DNA of 64,000 bases from Dehalococcoidia bacterium (GCA_026003895.1 BPIC01000003.1:504999-568998); one strand, 5' to 3'; counted from the stretch's first letter, positions 1 through 9,036 are shown. Numbers and translations are program-made. Notes: generated from the sequence alone by a model not told the origin.

Positions 1-2
1 CG

Positions 3-2105
3 ACGATCACCCCGACGGCCACCGAAACGCGGACGCCGACCGTAACCCGGACCCCAACCCGGACGCCGACGCCGTCGTCGCGCAATCTGTCGATCCGCAC
101 GCTGGAGGTGACCCAGGCGATCCAGTGCATCACTGAGGTGGCCGGGGCGCCCGCCGACCCGGCCTGTCCGGAGAATGGCCTGCCGCTGCTGAAGAACAAG
201 ACGCTGGCCGTGCGGATGTATCTCGATCTGAGCGGCACAAGCCTCCCGCAGCCGAACGTCAAGGGGCGGCTGACCAGCCGCCCCTGCGGTCAACCGTCGG
301 GCGGCGTCGTTCATCCGCCGATCTGGCCGACGGCCCGTGTCCTGCCGAACCAAACGTTGACGGAGACGCGGGCCATCACCAGCACCTCGCTCACGTTCCT
401 CATCGATAAGGCGTACCTCGCTGGCGGCTGTCTCGATTTCGTGGGCGAGGTGAACCCCACCCGCGAAATCGCTGAGGCCCGCTACGACGACAACACGTTC
501 GAACTGCGGGGCGTCCAGTTCCACGCGTCGAAGAACCTGAACATCAAGTTCGTCCGGGTGGACTACTACCCCGGTTTTCCGAACCCCTTCGATCCTCCAG
601 CGCATAAAAAGCCCAGCTGGAGCACGATCGACTCGATGGTGCCGGTGGTTGCCAAACTCTTTCCCGTCGACCGCGTCGCGTGGTGGAAGGCAAGCAAAGA
701 GGTGAACATCACGTTCTTCACGGTGTTCAAGGACTTTGCGACCAAAGAGGCGTGGTGGTATGTCCTGACGAAGCTCTGGACGATGAAGACAGCGACCTCC
801 GATGAAGCGCCCGACATGCACTACTACGGCCTCGTCCATCCCTCGGTGCCGGATGGCGACATCAAGGGCTGGGGATCGGACGCAAACTGGAAAGTCGCCG
901 CCGGGGTGGCGGGGAACGGCGGCATCCTCGCCCACGAGCTTGGCCACAACGAGAACCGCAAGCACGCCCCCTGCGGTGGACCGGACGGCGTCGACCCGAA
1001 CTGGCCCGATGATCGCTATCCGAAGGCTCAGATCATGGAGAGCGGCTTCGACGTCGACGAGCGCGTCCCCCGTCCTTGGAACGAGTGGGAGGACGTGATG
1101 GCGTACTGCGACAAGTGGATTACGCCCTACACCTACCGGGCGCTCTACGGTCGCTTTCAGTCGTCGCTCACCGCTGCTGCCGAGGGGGATCCGGTCGATC
1201 ATCTGCTGGTCAGCGGGCTGGTGCTCGACGACGGACGGGTGCACCTGAACGATTGGTATCACCAAGGTGCGCCGCTGAGCGCTGGCCCGGTCGCGGGGCA
1301 GCTCGCGATTGTGCTGCAGGGGGCCGACGGCCGAACGCTCGCCAGCCGGCACGTCGATCCGCACACCCATCTTGGCGCGGTGGGGACTGGCCCCTTCATG
1401 GCCCTCGTGCCCTATCACCCTGAGACGGCGCGGGTCGCCATCATGCGCTCGGGCGTCGAAGTGGCGGCGCGGCAGGTAAGCGCCGGCGTGCCTCAGGTGC
1501 GTCTCCTCGCGCCAAACGGCGGCGAGCGGATCGCGGCGGGAGATACCTTGACGGTGACGTGGTCGGCCAGCGACCCGGACGGCGAGGGGTTGCGGGCGCT
1601 CGTCCAGTTCAGCCGGGACGGCGGGCTGACATGGCAGGCCCTCGAGGCCGATTGGGAGGGGACGAGCCTCCCGATCGAGGCAGCGCAGCTCCCCGGTAGC
1701 GACCGGGCGCTGATCCGGGTCGTCGTGACCGATGGCATCAACGTCGGACAAGACGTGTCCGACGCGGTCTTCAGCATCGAGCGGAAACCGCCGGAGGCTG
1801 TCATCTTCACGCCGGATGGAACGATCGTCGCCCCGGGCGCTGGCCTGCTGCTGCGTGGCGGGGCGTTCGACGCGGAGGACGGCCCGCTCGTGGAGGATGC
1901 GCTGCGCTGGGCTTCAGACCGCGACGGAGAGCTGGGAGGCGGCGAACAGGTTGTCGTTCAGCTTTCGCCCGGCGTTCACGTCGTTTCGCTCACCGCCCGC
2001 GACACTGATGGCGGCGAGACGACGGCGCGCGTCACGATCATTGTCGGGGAAACTCCCTCTCGCACCTTTGTCCCCGTGGCGCCGAACCACGCGCTGCCCG
2101 CCTGA
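3..2105 (+). CDS. Secreted zinc metalloprotease with C-terminal Ig/PKD-like domains (5' end missing)
   Basis: The reading frame is open from the window edge, so the start lies outside. The first 30 or so codons encode a Thr-Pro-Arg-rich linker typical of surface proteins of Chloroflexota. A metzincin-like zinc site HELGHNENRKH lies at about nt 930-965, followed by a possible Met-turn (DVMAYCDKW, about nt 1095-1120). After about nt 1480 come two beta-rich modules: one like bacterial Ig repeats (APNGGERIAAGDTLTVTW) and one PKD-like (TARDTDGGE). The likely role is extracellular or wall-associated proteolysis; substrate unknown. It ends 51 bp before comM on the same strand. Protease assignment rests on the HExxH motif only. 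Confidence 0.75.
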   Translation, partial: TITPTATETRTPTVTRTPTRTPTPSSRNLSIRTLEVTQAIQCITEVAGAPADPACPENGLPLLKNKTLAVRMYLDLSGTSLPQPNVKGRLTSRPCGQPSGGVVHPPIWPTARVLPNQTLTETRAITSTSLTFLIDKAYLAGGCLDFVGEVNPTREIAEARYDDNTFELRGVQFHASKNLNIKFVRVDYYPGFPNPFDPPAHKKPSWSTIDSMVPVVAKLFPVDRVAWWKASKEVNITFFTVFKDFATKEAWWYVLTKLWTMKTATSDEAPDMHYYGLVHPSVPDGDIKGWGSDANWKVAAGVAGNGGILAHELGHNENRKHAPCGGPDGVDPNWPDDRYPKAQIMESGFDVDERVPRPWNEWEDVMAYCDKWITPYTYRALYGRFQSSLTAAAEGDPVDHLLVSGLVLDDGRVHLNDWYHQGAPLSAGPVAGQLAIVLQGADGRTLASRHVDPHTHLGAVGTGPFMALVPYHPETARVAIMRSGVEVAARQVSAGVPQVRLLAPNGGERIAAGDTLTVTWSASDPDGEGLRALVQFSRDGGLTWQALEADWEGTSLPIEAAQLPGSDRALIRVVVTDGINVGQDVSDAVFSIERKPPEAVIFTPDGTIVAPGAGLLLRGGAFDAEDGPLVEDALRWASDRDGELGGGEQVVVQLSPGVHVVSLTARDTDGGETTARVTIIVGETPSRTFVPVAPNHALPA

Positions 2106-2156
2106 CATGAGGGGCCGGGCACGGTGAGGATGAGGCACCGTGCTACACTGGCACCC

Positions 2157-3219
2157 ATGTTCGCCAAGGTGCGGTCGGCGGCGGTGACGGGGCTGCAGGC
2201 GTCGCTCGTCTCGGTGGAGGTGGACATCACCAACGGCCTGCCGGCGATGCACATCGTCGGTCTGCCCGACGCGATGGTGCAGGAATCCAAAGAGCGGGTC
2301 CGCGCTGCGATCCGCAATGCCGGCGCGAGTTTTCCGATGAAGCGCGTCGCGGTTAACTTGGCGCCGGCCGATATCCGCAAGGAAGGCCCGTCGTACGACT
2401 TGCCGATCGCGGTCGCTATCCTCGCCGCGACCGGCCAAGTCCAGCTCGACCGGGACGATCGGCTCTATCTGGGTGAGCTTTCCTTCGAAGGAGACGTCCG
2501 GCCGACGAACGGCGTGCTGCCGATGGTGGCGCTCGCCCGCGCCGAGGGGATCGAGGAAGTGATCGTGCCCTCGGCGAACGCTGCCGAGGCCGCGCTCGTG
2601 CCCGGCGTGCGCGTGCTGCCCGCCGACCACCTCGTGGCCATTATCGCCCATCTCGCCGGCGGGGCGCCCATCGCTCCGCTCGAGCCGCGCGACCCCCTCT
2701 TGCTTGAGGACGACGTTGACGAATCGGTGGTCGACTTTGCCGAGATCAAAGGTCAGGAGCATGTCAAGCGAGCGCTCGAAGTCGCCGCGAGTGGCGGTCA
2801 CAACGTCCTGATGACGGGACCACCGGGCAGCGGCAAGACGCTTCTCGCTCGGGCGTTGCCCGGCATCCTGCCGCCGCTCACGCTCGACGAGGCGCTCGAA
2901 GTCACGACGATTCATAGCGTGGCCGGCTTGGTTCGTCCTGACCGTCCGCTCATTCGCCGTCGGCCGTTTCGGGCGCCGCACCATACCACGAGTTATGCTG
3001 CGCTTGTCGGCGGAGGCCGCAAGCCCGGCCCGGGCGAGATGAGCCTTGCCAACCGTGGTGTCCTGTTTCTTGATGAGCTGCCAGAGTTTCCCGGCAACGC
3101 GCTCGAAGCGATGCGTCAGCCGCTCGAAGACAAGGTGATTACGATCAGCCGCGTCCAAGGCTCGGTCGAATATCCCGCGAACGTGATGTTGGTTGCCGCG
3201 CAGAATCCGTGCCCCTGCG
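2157..3219 (+). pseudogene. comM: comM (YifB family Mg-chelatase-like AAA+ ATPase), 5' two thirds only, disrupted
   Basis: The ATG at 2157 opens a typical ComM/YifB protein: N-terminal Lon-protease-like domain with [17 protein letters not shown], then the Mg-chelatase AAA+ core with Walker A GPPGSGKT and Walker [11 protein letters not shown]. ComM is a hexameric helicase that extends D-loops in natural transformation. The conserved run continues to NPCPC, where the family reads NPCPCGYYGD. Here identity stops after the first base of the Gly codon (about 3219) and about 130-150 C-terminal residues (sensor 2 and Mg-chelatase C domain) are absent. The frame then runs on into unrelated DNA. comM is a known insertion hotspot (AbaR-type islands). 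The missing 3' part was not found anywhere in the window. Confidence 0.9.
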
Positions 3220-3241
3220 TCGGCAAATACCATAGTGCCGA
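3219..3241. other. Junction between comM and inserted DNA, with short inverted repeat
   Basis: Homology to comM ends at about 3219. Immediately beyond lies TCGGCA (3220-3225), a 10-bp spacer and TGCCGA (3236-3241), a perfect 6-bp inverted repeat that overlaps the GTG start of the next gene at 3235. It may be the terminal sequence of the inserted element, a recombination site, or an operator of the XRE regulator. No matching second copy was noticed. Confidence 0.5.
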
Positions 3242-3969
3242 ATCAAGTCGCCCGGGAACTTGTCATCACCGTCCCGCTGCCCGACGACCGGGGGCGGAGC
3301 GGCGACGGCCGGCCGAAGGTCCGCCGCTTCCGCAGCCACTGGCTCGAGCTCGGCCGACGACTCCGCGACTTCCGTGCCCGCTATGGCGTGACGCAGTCGG
3401 AGATCGCCCGGGCGATCGGCGCGGGCGACGCCTCGACGGTGGCGCAGTGGGAGAGCGGCGTGAACGTCCCCGAGGGGCTCCGACGGGAACACCTGATTGA
3501 GCTGCTGGACGGACAACGCTGGCCCGAGTTGCGCGCGGCCGCGCTCGCGGGTGACGGGCTGCCCGCGGCGTGGGACCGAGGTGCGCGCTGGTACCGCCGG
3601 GCCTCGCGCGAACGGCGCCAGCGCGAGACGGTCGGCGCCGCCGTGGCGGCCGTGCTGGCGCACCTGCGAGACGTCGCGTCGCCGGAGGCCCTGCGCCAGC
3701 GCTACTGCGCGCACGACGGCGAATGGGTGCGCGGCGTAGCGGTCCGGTGCGGGCTCGAGGAGGAGCAGTTGGTCGACCTGCGCCGCATCGAAGACGCGGC
3801 CTACGGGCTGCGGTGCCTCGAGATTGAGCACGATCGACAGTTCGACCTGCGGAAGTCCCTCGTGCCCCAAGTGTCGCTCGGCTTGCCCGACCAGGAGGAG
3901 GATCGGGCCTCAAACGGGGCAGCGTCCTCGACGGAGGCCGCGCGCCCGAAGGGGACTCGGGATGGCTGA
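3235..3969 (+). CDS. XRE-family helix-turn-helix regulator
   Basis: The GTG at 3235 gives a 244-residue protein. Residues of about 30-85 form a Cro/cI-type HTH ([20 protein letters not shown] then STVAQWESG). The remaining 150 residues are charged and alpha-helical and not recognised. It overlaps the downstream gene by 8 bp and is the first gene of a tight three-gene operon with the split Cas4-like pair, so it probably controls that operon. It is also the first gene of the DNA inserted in comM. An inverted repeat over its start codon could be an autoregulatory operator. Confidence 0.75.
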   Translation: MPNQVARELVITVPLPDDRGRSGDGRPKVRRFRSHWLELGRRLRDFRARYGVTQSEIARAIGAGDASTVAQWESGVNVPEGLRREHLIELLDGQRWPELRAAALAGDGLPAAWDRGARWYRRASRERRQRETVGAAVAAVLAHLRDVASPEALRQRYCAHDGEWVRGVAVRCGLEEEQLVDLRRIEDAAYGLRCLEIEHDRQFDLRKSLVPQVSLGLPDQEEDRASNGAASSTEAARPKGTRDG

Positions 3970-4330
3970 GCAGTCCGAACGGACAGGGCGATCGAGCGGC
4001 GCTGGCGGCCGCGCTCCCCGTGCCGAGGGTTGGCGGACGCGGGCCGAGCAGGCCCACGGGGGCCTGGTTCCGGATCCATCTCTGACGCTGACGGCCTCGG
4101 AGATCGGCGCCTACACCTTCTGCCCGCAGGCCTGGTACCTCCAGCGGTGCCGCGTGCCGGTCACCGCCATGGCCGAGGAACGCCGTCGGTCCGGCAGCGC
4201 CACGCACCGGGAGATCGGGCGTCAGACCGACCTCGTCCGGGCGGCGGGCGCATTGCGGACTATCCTGCTGTTCGCCATCGGCGTCCTGCTGGTCCTGCTG
4301 GTGGCGCTCGTGCTCAGGGGGCTCGGATGA
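3962..4330 (+). CDS. Cas4-like nuclease, N-terminal half, C-terminally membrane-anchored
   Basis: 122 residues. Residues 43-62 (ASEIGAYTFCPQAWYLQR) match the N-terminal signature of Cas4/AddB-type Fe-S exonucleases, with C54 as the first cluster cysteine. H82 in THREIG matches the motif I histidine. Residues of about 97-118 are a hydrophobic helix followed by a short Arg-Gly tail, so the protein should be membrane-bound. The D, ExK and remaining cysteines expected in Cas4 are absent here but present in the next gene, whose ATG overlaps this stop codon (ATGA). Together the two would make one complete Cas4 fold. No cas1, cas2 or array is nearby. Confidence 0.75.
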   Translation: MAEQSERTGRSSGAGGRAPRAEGWRTRAEQAHGGLVPDPSLTLTASEIGAYTFCPQAWYLQRCRVPVTAMAEERRRSGSATHREIGRQTDLVRAAGALRTILLFAIGVLLVLLVALVLRGLG

Positions 4331-4884
4331 GTGCCGAGCTACTCCTGCTCTGCCTGGTACTCGCCATGGCGGCCTACGTCCTGCTGGCCCGTTGGACACG
4401 GCACCGCCGCAGTGCGCTCGGCATAACCGACGGCGTGGTCGTCTCGGCCGACGATTCGCTCATCCGCGCGCCTACCCTACGTTCGGAGCGGCTGGGGCTG
4501 GTCGGCCGGTGCGACCATCTGCTGCGGGTGGGCGGGGCCTACGTGCCGGTGGAGCAGAAGCCGAGCGCGCGGCGCCTCCAGCAATCGCACATCCTCCAGG
4601 TCGGGGCGCTGTGTCTGTTGGTCCAGGAGGTCTACGGCGTCCGTCCGCCCTACGGCGTCGTGGTGCTGGCCGGCGGATCGCGGGAACGCGTGGTGTTCAC
4701 CGAGGAGCTGGAGCGGGGGGTGGTGCGCACGATGGCCGAGATGCGCCGGATACTGGAGAATGGTGAGGCACCCGGTCCCCGGTGGGTGCCCGCCAAGTGC
4801 CGCGCCTGCGGCTACCATCCCGTCTGTTGGGAGGACGAGGACGCCGGCGCGGCCGGCGACCGGTTCGCGCAGCGGGTGGGCTGA
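4327..4884 (+). CDS. Cas4-like nuclease, C-terminal half, N-terminally membrane-anchored
   Basis: 185 residues, starting at an ATG that overlaps the previous stop. Residues 3-22 form an N-terminal membrane helix. The PD-(D/E)XK core follows: D63 in LVGRCDHLL, E76-x-K78 in VPVEQKP and a Q-x-x-x-Y-like helix (QVGALCLLVQEVYG, residues 91-104). Three cysteines C158, C161 and C167 (CRACGYHPVC) complete the Cas4 Fe-S set whose first Cys is in the upstream protein. Predicted activity is a membrane-tethered Fe-S DNA exonuclease formed by two polypeptides. The split and double anchoring are unusual for Cas4. Confidence 0.8.
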   Translation: MSAELLLLCLVLAMAAYVLLARWTRHRRSALGITDGVVVSADDSLIRAPTLRSERLGLVGRCDHLLRVGGAYVPVEQKPSARRLQQSHILQVGALCLLVQEVYGVRPPYGVVVLAGGSRERVVFTEELERGVVRTMAEMRRILENGEAPGPRWVPAKCRACGYHPVCWEDEDAGAAGDRFAQRVG

Positions 4885-4950
4885 AGCCTGCATCGGCCTT
4901 CGACTCATCGTGCAGCCGACGGCAGAGCGAACCGGCCGAGAGCGGCGGAG

Positions 4951-5943
4951 GTGCACGTCGCCGAGGAGGAGGGCCGGTTGGAACAGGGGGCGGTGCGCCA
5001 ATCGGGAAACGTCGAGACGCGCCGCGCACGTCGAGGTGACGGGCTTGCGTCTCCTGGGCTCGGGGTGGTCGAGCAGCGGCCCGATGCACCCCGCTTCGGC
5101 ACCCTTGGCCGCCTCGACTACGACGCGCTCACCGACGCGCTCTGTTGCCACATCTGCGGCCAGTGGAAGCGCAACCTGGCCCAACACGCGCGCTTGGCCC
5201 ATCGGCTCAGCGCCGACGCGTACCGCGCCCTCGCCGGCCTGAACCGGACGACGAAGCTCGTCACGCCGACCATGCGGACGCGCCTGCGCGAGGTGGGCGT
5301 CCCCGTGATCGAACGGTTACGCGCCGAGGGCCGGCTCAGGCGCTGGGACGAGGACCGGGAGAAGTTCCGGCGGGACAAGGCGGCGGCGGTGGAGGCGATC
5401 CGGCAGGGGCTGCGGCAGGAGGGGCGACGCCGCCGCAGCGAGGCCTTCACCACAGCCGACGAGCGCCGGGATCGAGCCGAGCGGCGGCGCCAGCGCAACC
5501 TGGCGGGGCTCGACCGGGCGGCTCCCGCGGCGATCGCGGCCGGCATCCGCCGGGCGGCCGGCGAGCGCGCGTGCGAGCGGTGTGGCCAGCGGTACGCGGC
5601 CACCGCCACCCGGCAGCGGTACTGCCCCGCCTGCCGGATCGAAGCCGAGCGCGAGCATGGCCGCGACTCGGCCCGGCGGGCGCGGCTGCGGAAAAAGGTC
5701 GGCGAGGCCGCTGCCCCACGGCGCACGCCTCCGACCGCCAGGGACACCAGCCGCGTGGCGGTCTGTCCCCGCTGCCGCCGGCCCTTCCGGGCTGCCTCCC
5801 ACCGGGACAGGTACTGCCCGCCCTGCCGGCCGGAGGCGGCCCGCGCGTACCAGCGCGAGTGGAAGGCGCACCAGCGAGCCGACCAGGCCAAGCCTACAGT
5901 GTCCGACGTGGGTTCAAGTAATCGAGAAGTAATCGAGAAGTAA
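4951..5943 (+). CDS. MucR/Ros-like zinc protein with two extra zinc ribbons
   Basis: The GTG at 4951 (preceded by GGCGGAG) gives 330 residues; the true start could be later because the first 45 residues look unstructured. Residues of about 65-105 (CHICGQWKRNLAQHARLAH then LSADAYRALAGL) match the Ros/MucR zinc-finger and helix region that reads target DNA. Two C4 ribbons follow: CERCGQRY...YCPAC (about 210-230) and CPRCRRPF...YCPPC (about 268-290), separated by Arg-rich helices. It is probably a DNA-binding regulator of the island. The fusion of MucR with paired ribbons is unfamiliar to me. Confidence 0.6.
   Translation: MHVAEEEGRLEQGAVRQSGNVETRRARRGDGLASPGLGVVEQRPDAPRFGTLGRLDYDALTDALCCHICGQWKRNLAQHARLAHRLSADAYRALAGLNRTTKLVTPTMRTRLREVGVPVIERLRAEGRLRRWDEDREKFRRDKAAAVEAIRQGLRQEGRRRRSEAFTTADERRDRAERRRQRNLAGLDRAAPAAIAAGIRRAAGERACERCGQRYAATATRQRYCPACRIEAEREHGRDSARRARLRKKVGEAAAPRRTPPTARDTSRVAVCPRCRRPFRAASHRDRYCPPCRPEAARAYQREWKAHQRADQAKPTVSDVGSSNREVIEK
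5916..5943. repeat. Short tandem repeat, 11-bp unit, about 2.5 copies
   Basis: The unit AAGTAATCGAG begins at 5916 and 5927, with a partial third copy at 5938. It encodes the last residues and stop of the zinc protein. It is too short to be a recombination site on this evidence. Confidence 0.6.
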
Positions 5944-5964
5944 CTGAGCGAGGGGTCGCCAGCC

Positions 5965-6279
5965 ATGGCGAAGCTCAAGAAGTCCGATCAGCAGCAGCTC
6001 TGGGTCGAGGCGCAGCGGCGATGCCGGCTCTCCGACGAGGCCGTGCGCATGGCCAAGGAGCTGGGCCTCAGCCCGCGGAGCCTGATCAAGAACATCCCGT
6101 CGCCGAAGCAGCAGTGGAAGGCGCCCGTGGAGGACTGGGTGCGCCAGATCTACGAGAAGCGCCACGGCGCTACGTCGCGCCGGCAACCGACGAACCCGGC
6201 CGCGGATCAGCAGCCTGAGTCCAGGGCAACTCCGGCACCTAGTTCCCTGGTGGCTGGCCGCGAGGTGCAGCGCCGATGA
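5965..6279 (+). CDS. Small conserved hypothetical protein
   Basis: 104 residues, ATG at 5965. The N-terminal 68 residues (KSDQQQLWVEAQRRCRLSD, then AVRMAKELGLSPRSLIKN and QWKAPVEDWVRQIYEKR) resemble a small protein family I have seen widely in Gram-positive and Chloroflexota genomes with no assigned function. The C-terminal 35 residues are Pro/Ala-rich and look disordered. It follows the MucR-like gene by 21 bp and is probably cotranscribed with it. Confidence 0.6.
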   Translation: MAKLKKSDQQQLWVEAQRRCRLSDEAVRMAKELGLSPRSLIKNIPSPKQQWKAPVEDWVRQIYEKRHGATSRRQPTNPAADQQPESRATPAPSSLVAGREVQRR

Positions 6280-6519
6280 TCACCGCCCTGTCTGCCGAGG
6301 AGGCGATAGACCGACCAGCATGGGACAATAGAGAGTAGGCGAGGTGGCGGACGCAGCATTCGATCGACGCTGCGTCGGCAGGCGCTCATCCAGGTCACTC
6401 GGACCTCGCTCCCTCGTAGACGGAGCCTCCGAAGCCCGCTGTGGCAAGGAGGCTCGAATTGGGCATCAGGGTCCGCCGGGCGGTACGCGGGCTTGAGGGC
6501 GGACAAGGAGAAGCACACG

Positions 6520-9036
6520 GTGCCAATCGACTTTGGCAAGATAGCCGCGCCGAAGGCGGCGGCGCGGCCCACAGACCCGATCGCCCTGTTCCAATCTCTG
6601 CGTGTCACCGATCCCGCGATCAATGATCTCTGGCTCGCGCAGGGCGACGCGCTGCGCGAGTGGGATAGCCGTCGGGCGGTGCCTGACATCGCCATCGTCC
6701 TGAATACCGGCGCAGGCAAGACGCTGGTCGGCCTGCTCGCGGCGCAGTCGCTCGTCAACGAGACCAACGGCCATGTCGTTTACGCCTGTAGCTCGATCCA
6801 GCTCGTCCAGCAGACGGCGAGCAAGGCGCGCGGCTACGGCCTCAGCGTCACCACGTACGTCGGCGGGAACTTCAGCAACGACCTCTACCGGCAGGCCTTG
6901 GCCCCGTGCATCACCACATACCACGCGCTCTTCAACGGCCGCTCACGCTTCTTCGACGAGGATCTCAGCGCCGTGGTGTTCGACGACGCGCACACGGCCG
7001 GGCATCTCCTGCGAGACCAGTTCACGCTGCGCATCGGGCGGGAGGCTCTTCCTCAGACCTTCAGCCAGCTCGTCCAACTCTTCCGGCCGTACTTCACCCG
7101 TATCGGCAAGGACACGGGCTACATCGAGACCCAGGATCGCCTTGATGCCGCCACGTCCTGGTTCGTCCCGCCGTTCGCAGTGAAGCCGCAGCTCGCTGAA
7201 CTCCAACGGATTCTGCGCGAGGCTTCGCTCGGCGCGGTGACCGAGACGACCTTCGCGTGGGAGTACCTGCGGGACCACCTCGATTCGTGCGCCGTGTTCG
7301 TCTCGGGTGCGGAGGTATCGTTTACACCGCCCGTCGTGCCCGTGCGCACGCTGCCGTACTTCGGTGACGGCGTCCGGCGGCTCTATCTCTCGGCCACGCT
7401 CGCGGCGAAGGACGCCTTCTTGCGGGCGTTTGGCCGCGAGCCCGATCCGGTCATTACCCCGTCCACGACGGCGGGCGAGTGCGAGCGTCTGGTCCTCATT
7501 CCCGCTCTGCATCGGAGTGGCGGCCGGGCGGCAAGCGACAGCGAGGTGGCAAAGCGCATCGTCAGGGACCATAAGTGCCTGGTGCTGGTGCCGACGCGTC
7601 GTCGGGCGCAGGTGTGGGATAGCATCGCGACCAAGTACGACGACAGCGTTGCCGAGCAGGTTGAGGAGTTCAAGCGGGCCGGCTCCCCAGCGTGCTTGGT
7701 CTTGACCGCGCGCTACGACGGGGTCGACCTGCCGGGCGACACCTGCCGCGTCCTGGTGATCGACGATCTGCCGACAGGCCTCAACCCGCTCGAGCGCTAT
7801 TTGTGGGAGCGTCTGGGGCTGCTCAAACTCCTGCGATCGACGATCGCCTCGCGCGTGGTGCAAAGTTTCGGACGCATCTCCCGCGGGATGAGCGATCACG
7901 GCGTCGTGGTGCTGACGGGCCGCAAGCTGGTCGAGTGGATCCTCTCCCCGAAGAACCAAGCCTTGCTGCCGGAATTCCTGCAGCGCCAGCTCCAGCTCGG
8001 CATCCACCTCTCACGCCAGCTGGACACGGTGGACGAGTTGGTGGACGCGGCCCACCAATGCCTGTCCCGCGACGAGGGCTGGACCGCCTTCTACCAGCGC
8101 ACCATGGAAGACCTGGGGGCGACAACCCAGCCCGTGGAGGATGCCGAGGAGATCCTCCGGATTACCCGAGCCGAGCTCGACTTCGGCCACGCGTTGTGGG
8201 CACGCGAGTACGCGGACGCGGCGAAGGCGCTTGAGCGCGACCTGGAGCAGACCTTCACCGCAAGCCGACCGACCGGCGCGTGGCACGCCCTGTGGCTCGG
8301 CTACTGTTACGACCTGCTGGGAGATGCCACCCGGGCCCGCGAGCTGTACGAGCGCGCTCACCGGGCGGAGAGGAACATCCCGCCGTTCGATGTCCAAGGC
8401 GATGTCCAGACGCAGGCCGGGCACCCGGCTCAGGTGCTCGCCGTTGCCGCCTCGCTCCAGCGCGGCACCCAGGCACACCTGGAGCTGCCGAGGCACTTCG
8501 ACACCGAGCTCGCGGCGCTGGACGGGACGGGGACGGTGCCCCAGGTGGAGGCCGCCCTCGAGGCGCTGGGACAGTACCTCGGCCTCGAGGCCCGCCGGCC
8601 CGATAACGAGTCCGGCACGGGGCCGGATGTCCTCTGGACCACCCCAGGCGGTCCCGCACTGAGCATGGAGGCCAAGACGGGGAAGGGAGAGGGCGCTGTC
8701 TACAAGAAGGAGGATCTGGGCCAGCTCCGGGACCATCATCAGTGGGTCCGCGGCCAGCTGGGGGCGGTCGAGGTCCACTCGGCGTTCGTCGGACCGGCGG
8801 CGCGTGCGTCGCCAGATGCCAATCCCGACCCGGAGATGGTGGTGATCGAGCTCGAGGCGTTCCGTGGCGTCCGCGATCGCCTGCGAGCGGCGCTCGTCGA
8901 CATCTGTGCCGCGGCCGTGCCCGCAACGGCTCCGTCGGTAGTCCACGATGTCTTCGCGGAGCGCGGGTTGCTCTGGCCGGGGATCTACGATGAGCTTCCC
9001 AAGCACGTCCTGCGGGAGATTCCGCCGGGGCGGTGA
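6520..9036 (+). CDS. SF2 DEAD/DEAH-like helicase fused to PD-(D/E)XK nuclease
   Basis: 838 residues from the GTG at 6520, chosen because AAGGAG lies 8 bp upstream; a TTG at 6493 is possible. Helicase motifs: Walker A NTGAGKT (62-68), motif II DDAH (155-158), motif III SAT (291-293) and motif VI QSFGRISRG (448-456). Residues of about 520-680 are helical and TPR-like. The C-terminus carries a restriction-endonuclease-like core: D703 in GPDVLW and E717-x-K719 in MEAKTGK. It should be an ATP-driven DNA translocase that cuts. It is convergent with the Argonaute operon (93 bp between stops) and probably belongs to the same defence island, but I cannot name a known system. Confidence 0.8.
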   Translation: MPIDFGKIAAPKAAARPTDPIALFQSLRVTDPAINDLWLAQGDALREWDSRRAVPDIAIVLNTGAGKTLVGLLAAQSLVNETNGHVVYACSSIQLVQQTASKARGYGLSVTTYVGGNFSNDLYRQALAPCITTYHALFNGRSRFFDEDLSAVVFDDAHTAGHLLRDQFTLRIGREALPQTFSQLVQLFRPYFTRIGKDTGYIETQDRLDAATSWFVPPFAVKPQLAELQRILREASLGAVTETTFAWEYLRDHLDSCAVFVSGAEVSFTPPVVPVRTLPYFGDGVRRLYLSATLAAKDAFLRAFGREPDPVITPSTTAGECERLVLIPALHRSGGRAASDSEVAKRIVRDHKCLVLVPTRRRAQVWDSIATKYDDSVAEQVEEFKRAGSPACLVLTARYDGVDLPGDTCRVLVIDDLPTGLNPLERYLWERLGLLKLLRSTIASRVVQSFGRISRGMSDHGVVVLTGRKLVEWILSPKNQALLPEFLQRQLQLGIHLSRQLDTVDELVDAAHQCLSRDEGWTAFYQRTMEDLGATTQPVEDAEEILRITRAELDFGHALWAREYADAAKALERDLEQTFTASRPTGAWHALWLGYCYDLLGDATRARELYERAHRAERNIPPFDVQGDVQTQAGHPAQVLAVAASLQRGTQAHLELPRHFDTELAALDGTGTVPQVEAALEALGQYLGLEARRPDNESGTGPDVLWTTPGGPALSMEAKTGKGEGAVYKKEDLGQLRDHHQWVRGQLGAVEVHSAFVGPAARASPDANPDPEMVVIELEAFRGVRDRLRAALVDICAAAVPATAPSVVHDVFAERGLLWPGIYDELPKHVLREIPPGR

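Noticed and set aside
1..110. Minisatellite at the left edge
   Set aside because: The ACG-CCG rich repetition encodes a Thr-Pro linker in frame with the protease.
1914..3233. A 439-codon minus-strand frame across comM
   Set aside because: Antisense to the conserved ATPase; low-complexity His/Arg-rich translation.
3962..4884. CRISPR-Cas locus suggested by the Cas4-like proteins
   Set aside because: No cas1, cas2, effector genes or repeat-spacer arrays are visible; Cas4-like folds also occur alone in mobile elements.
5916..5943. 11-bp tandem repeat as an attachment site
   Set aside because: Only about 2.5 copies, inside a reading frame, with no second copy at another border.
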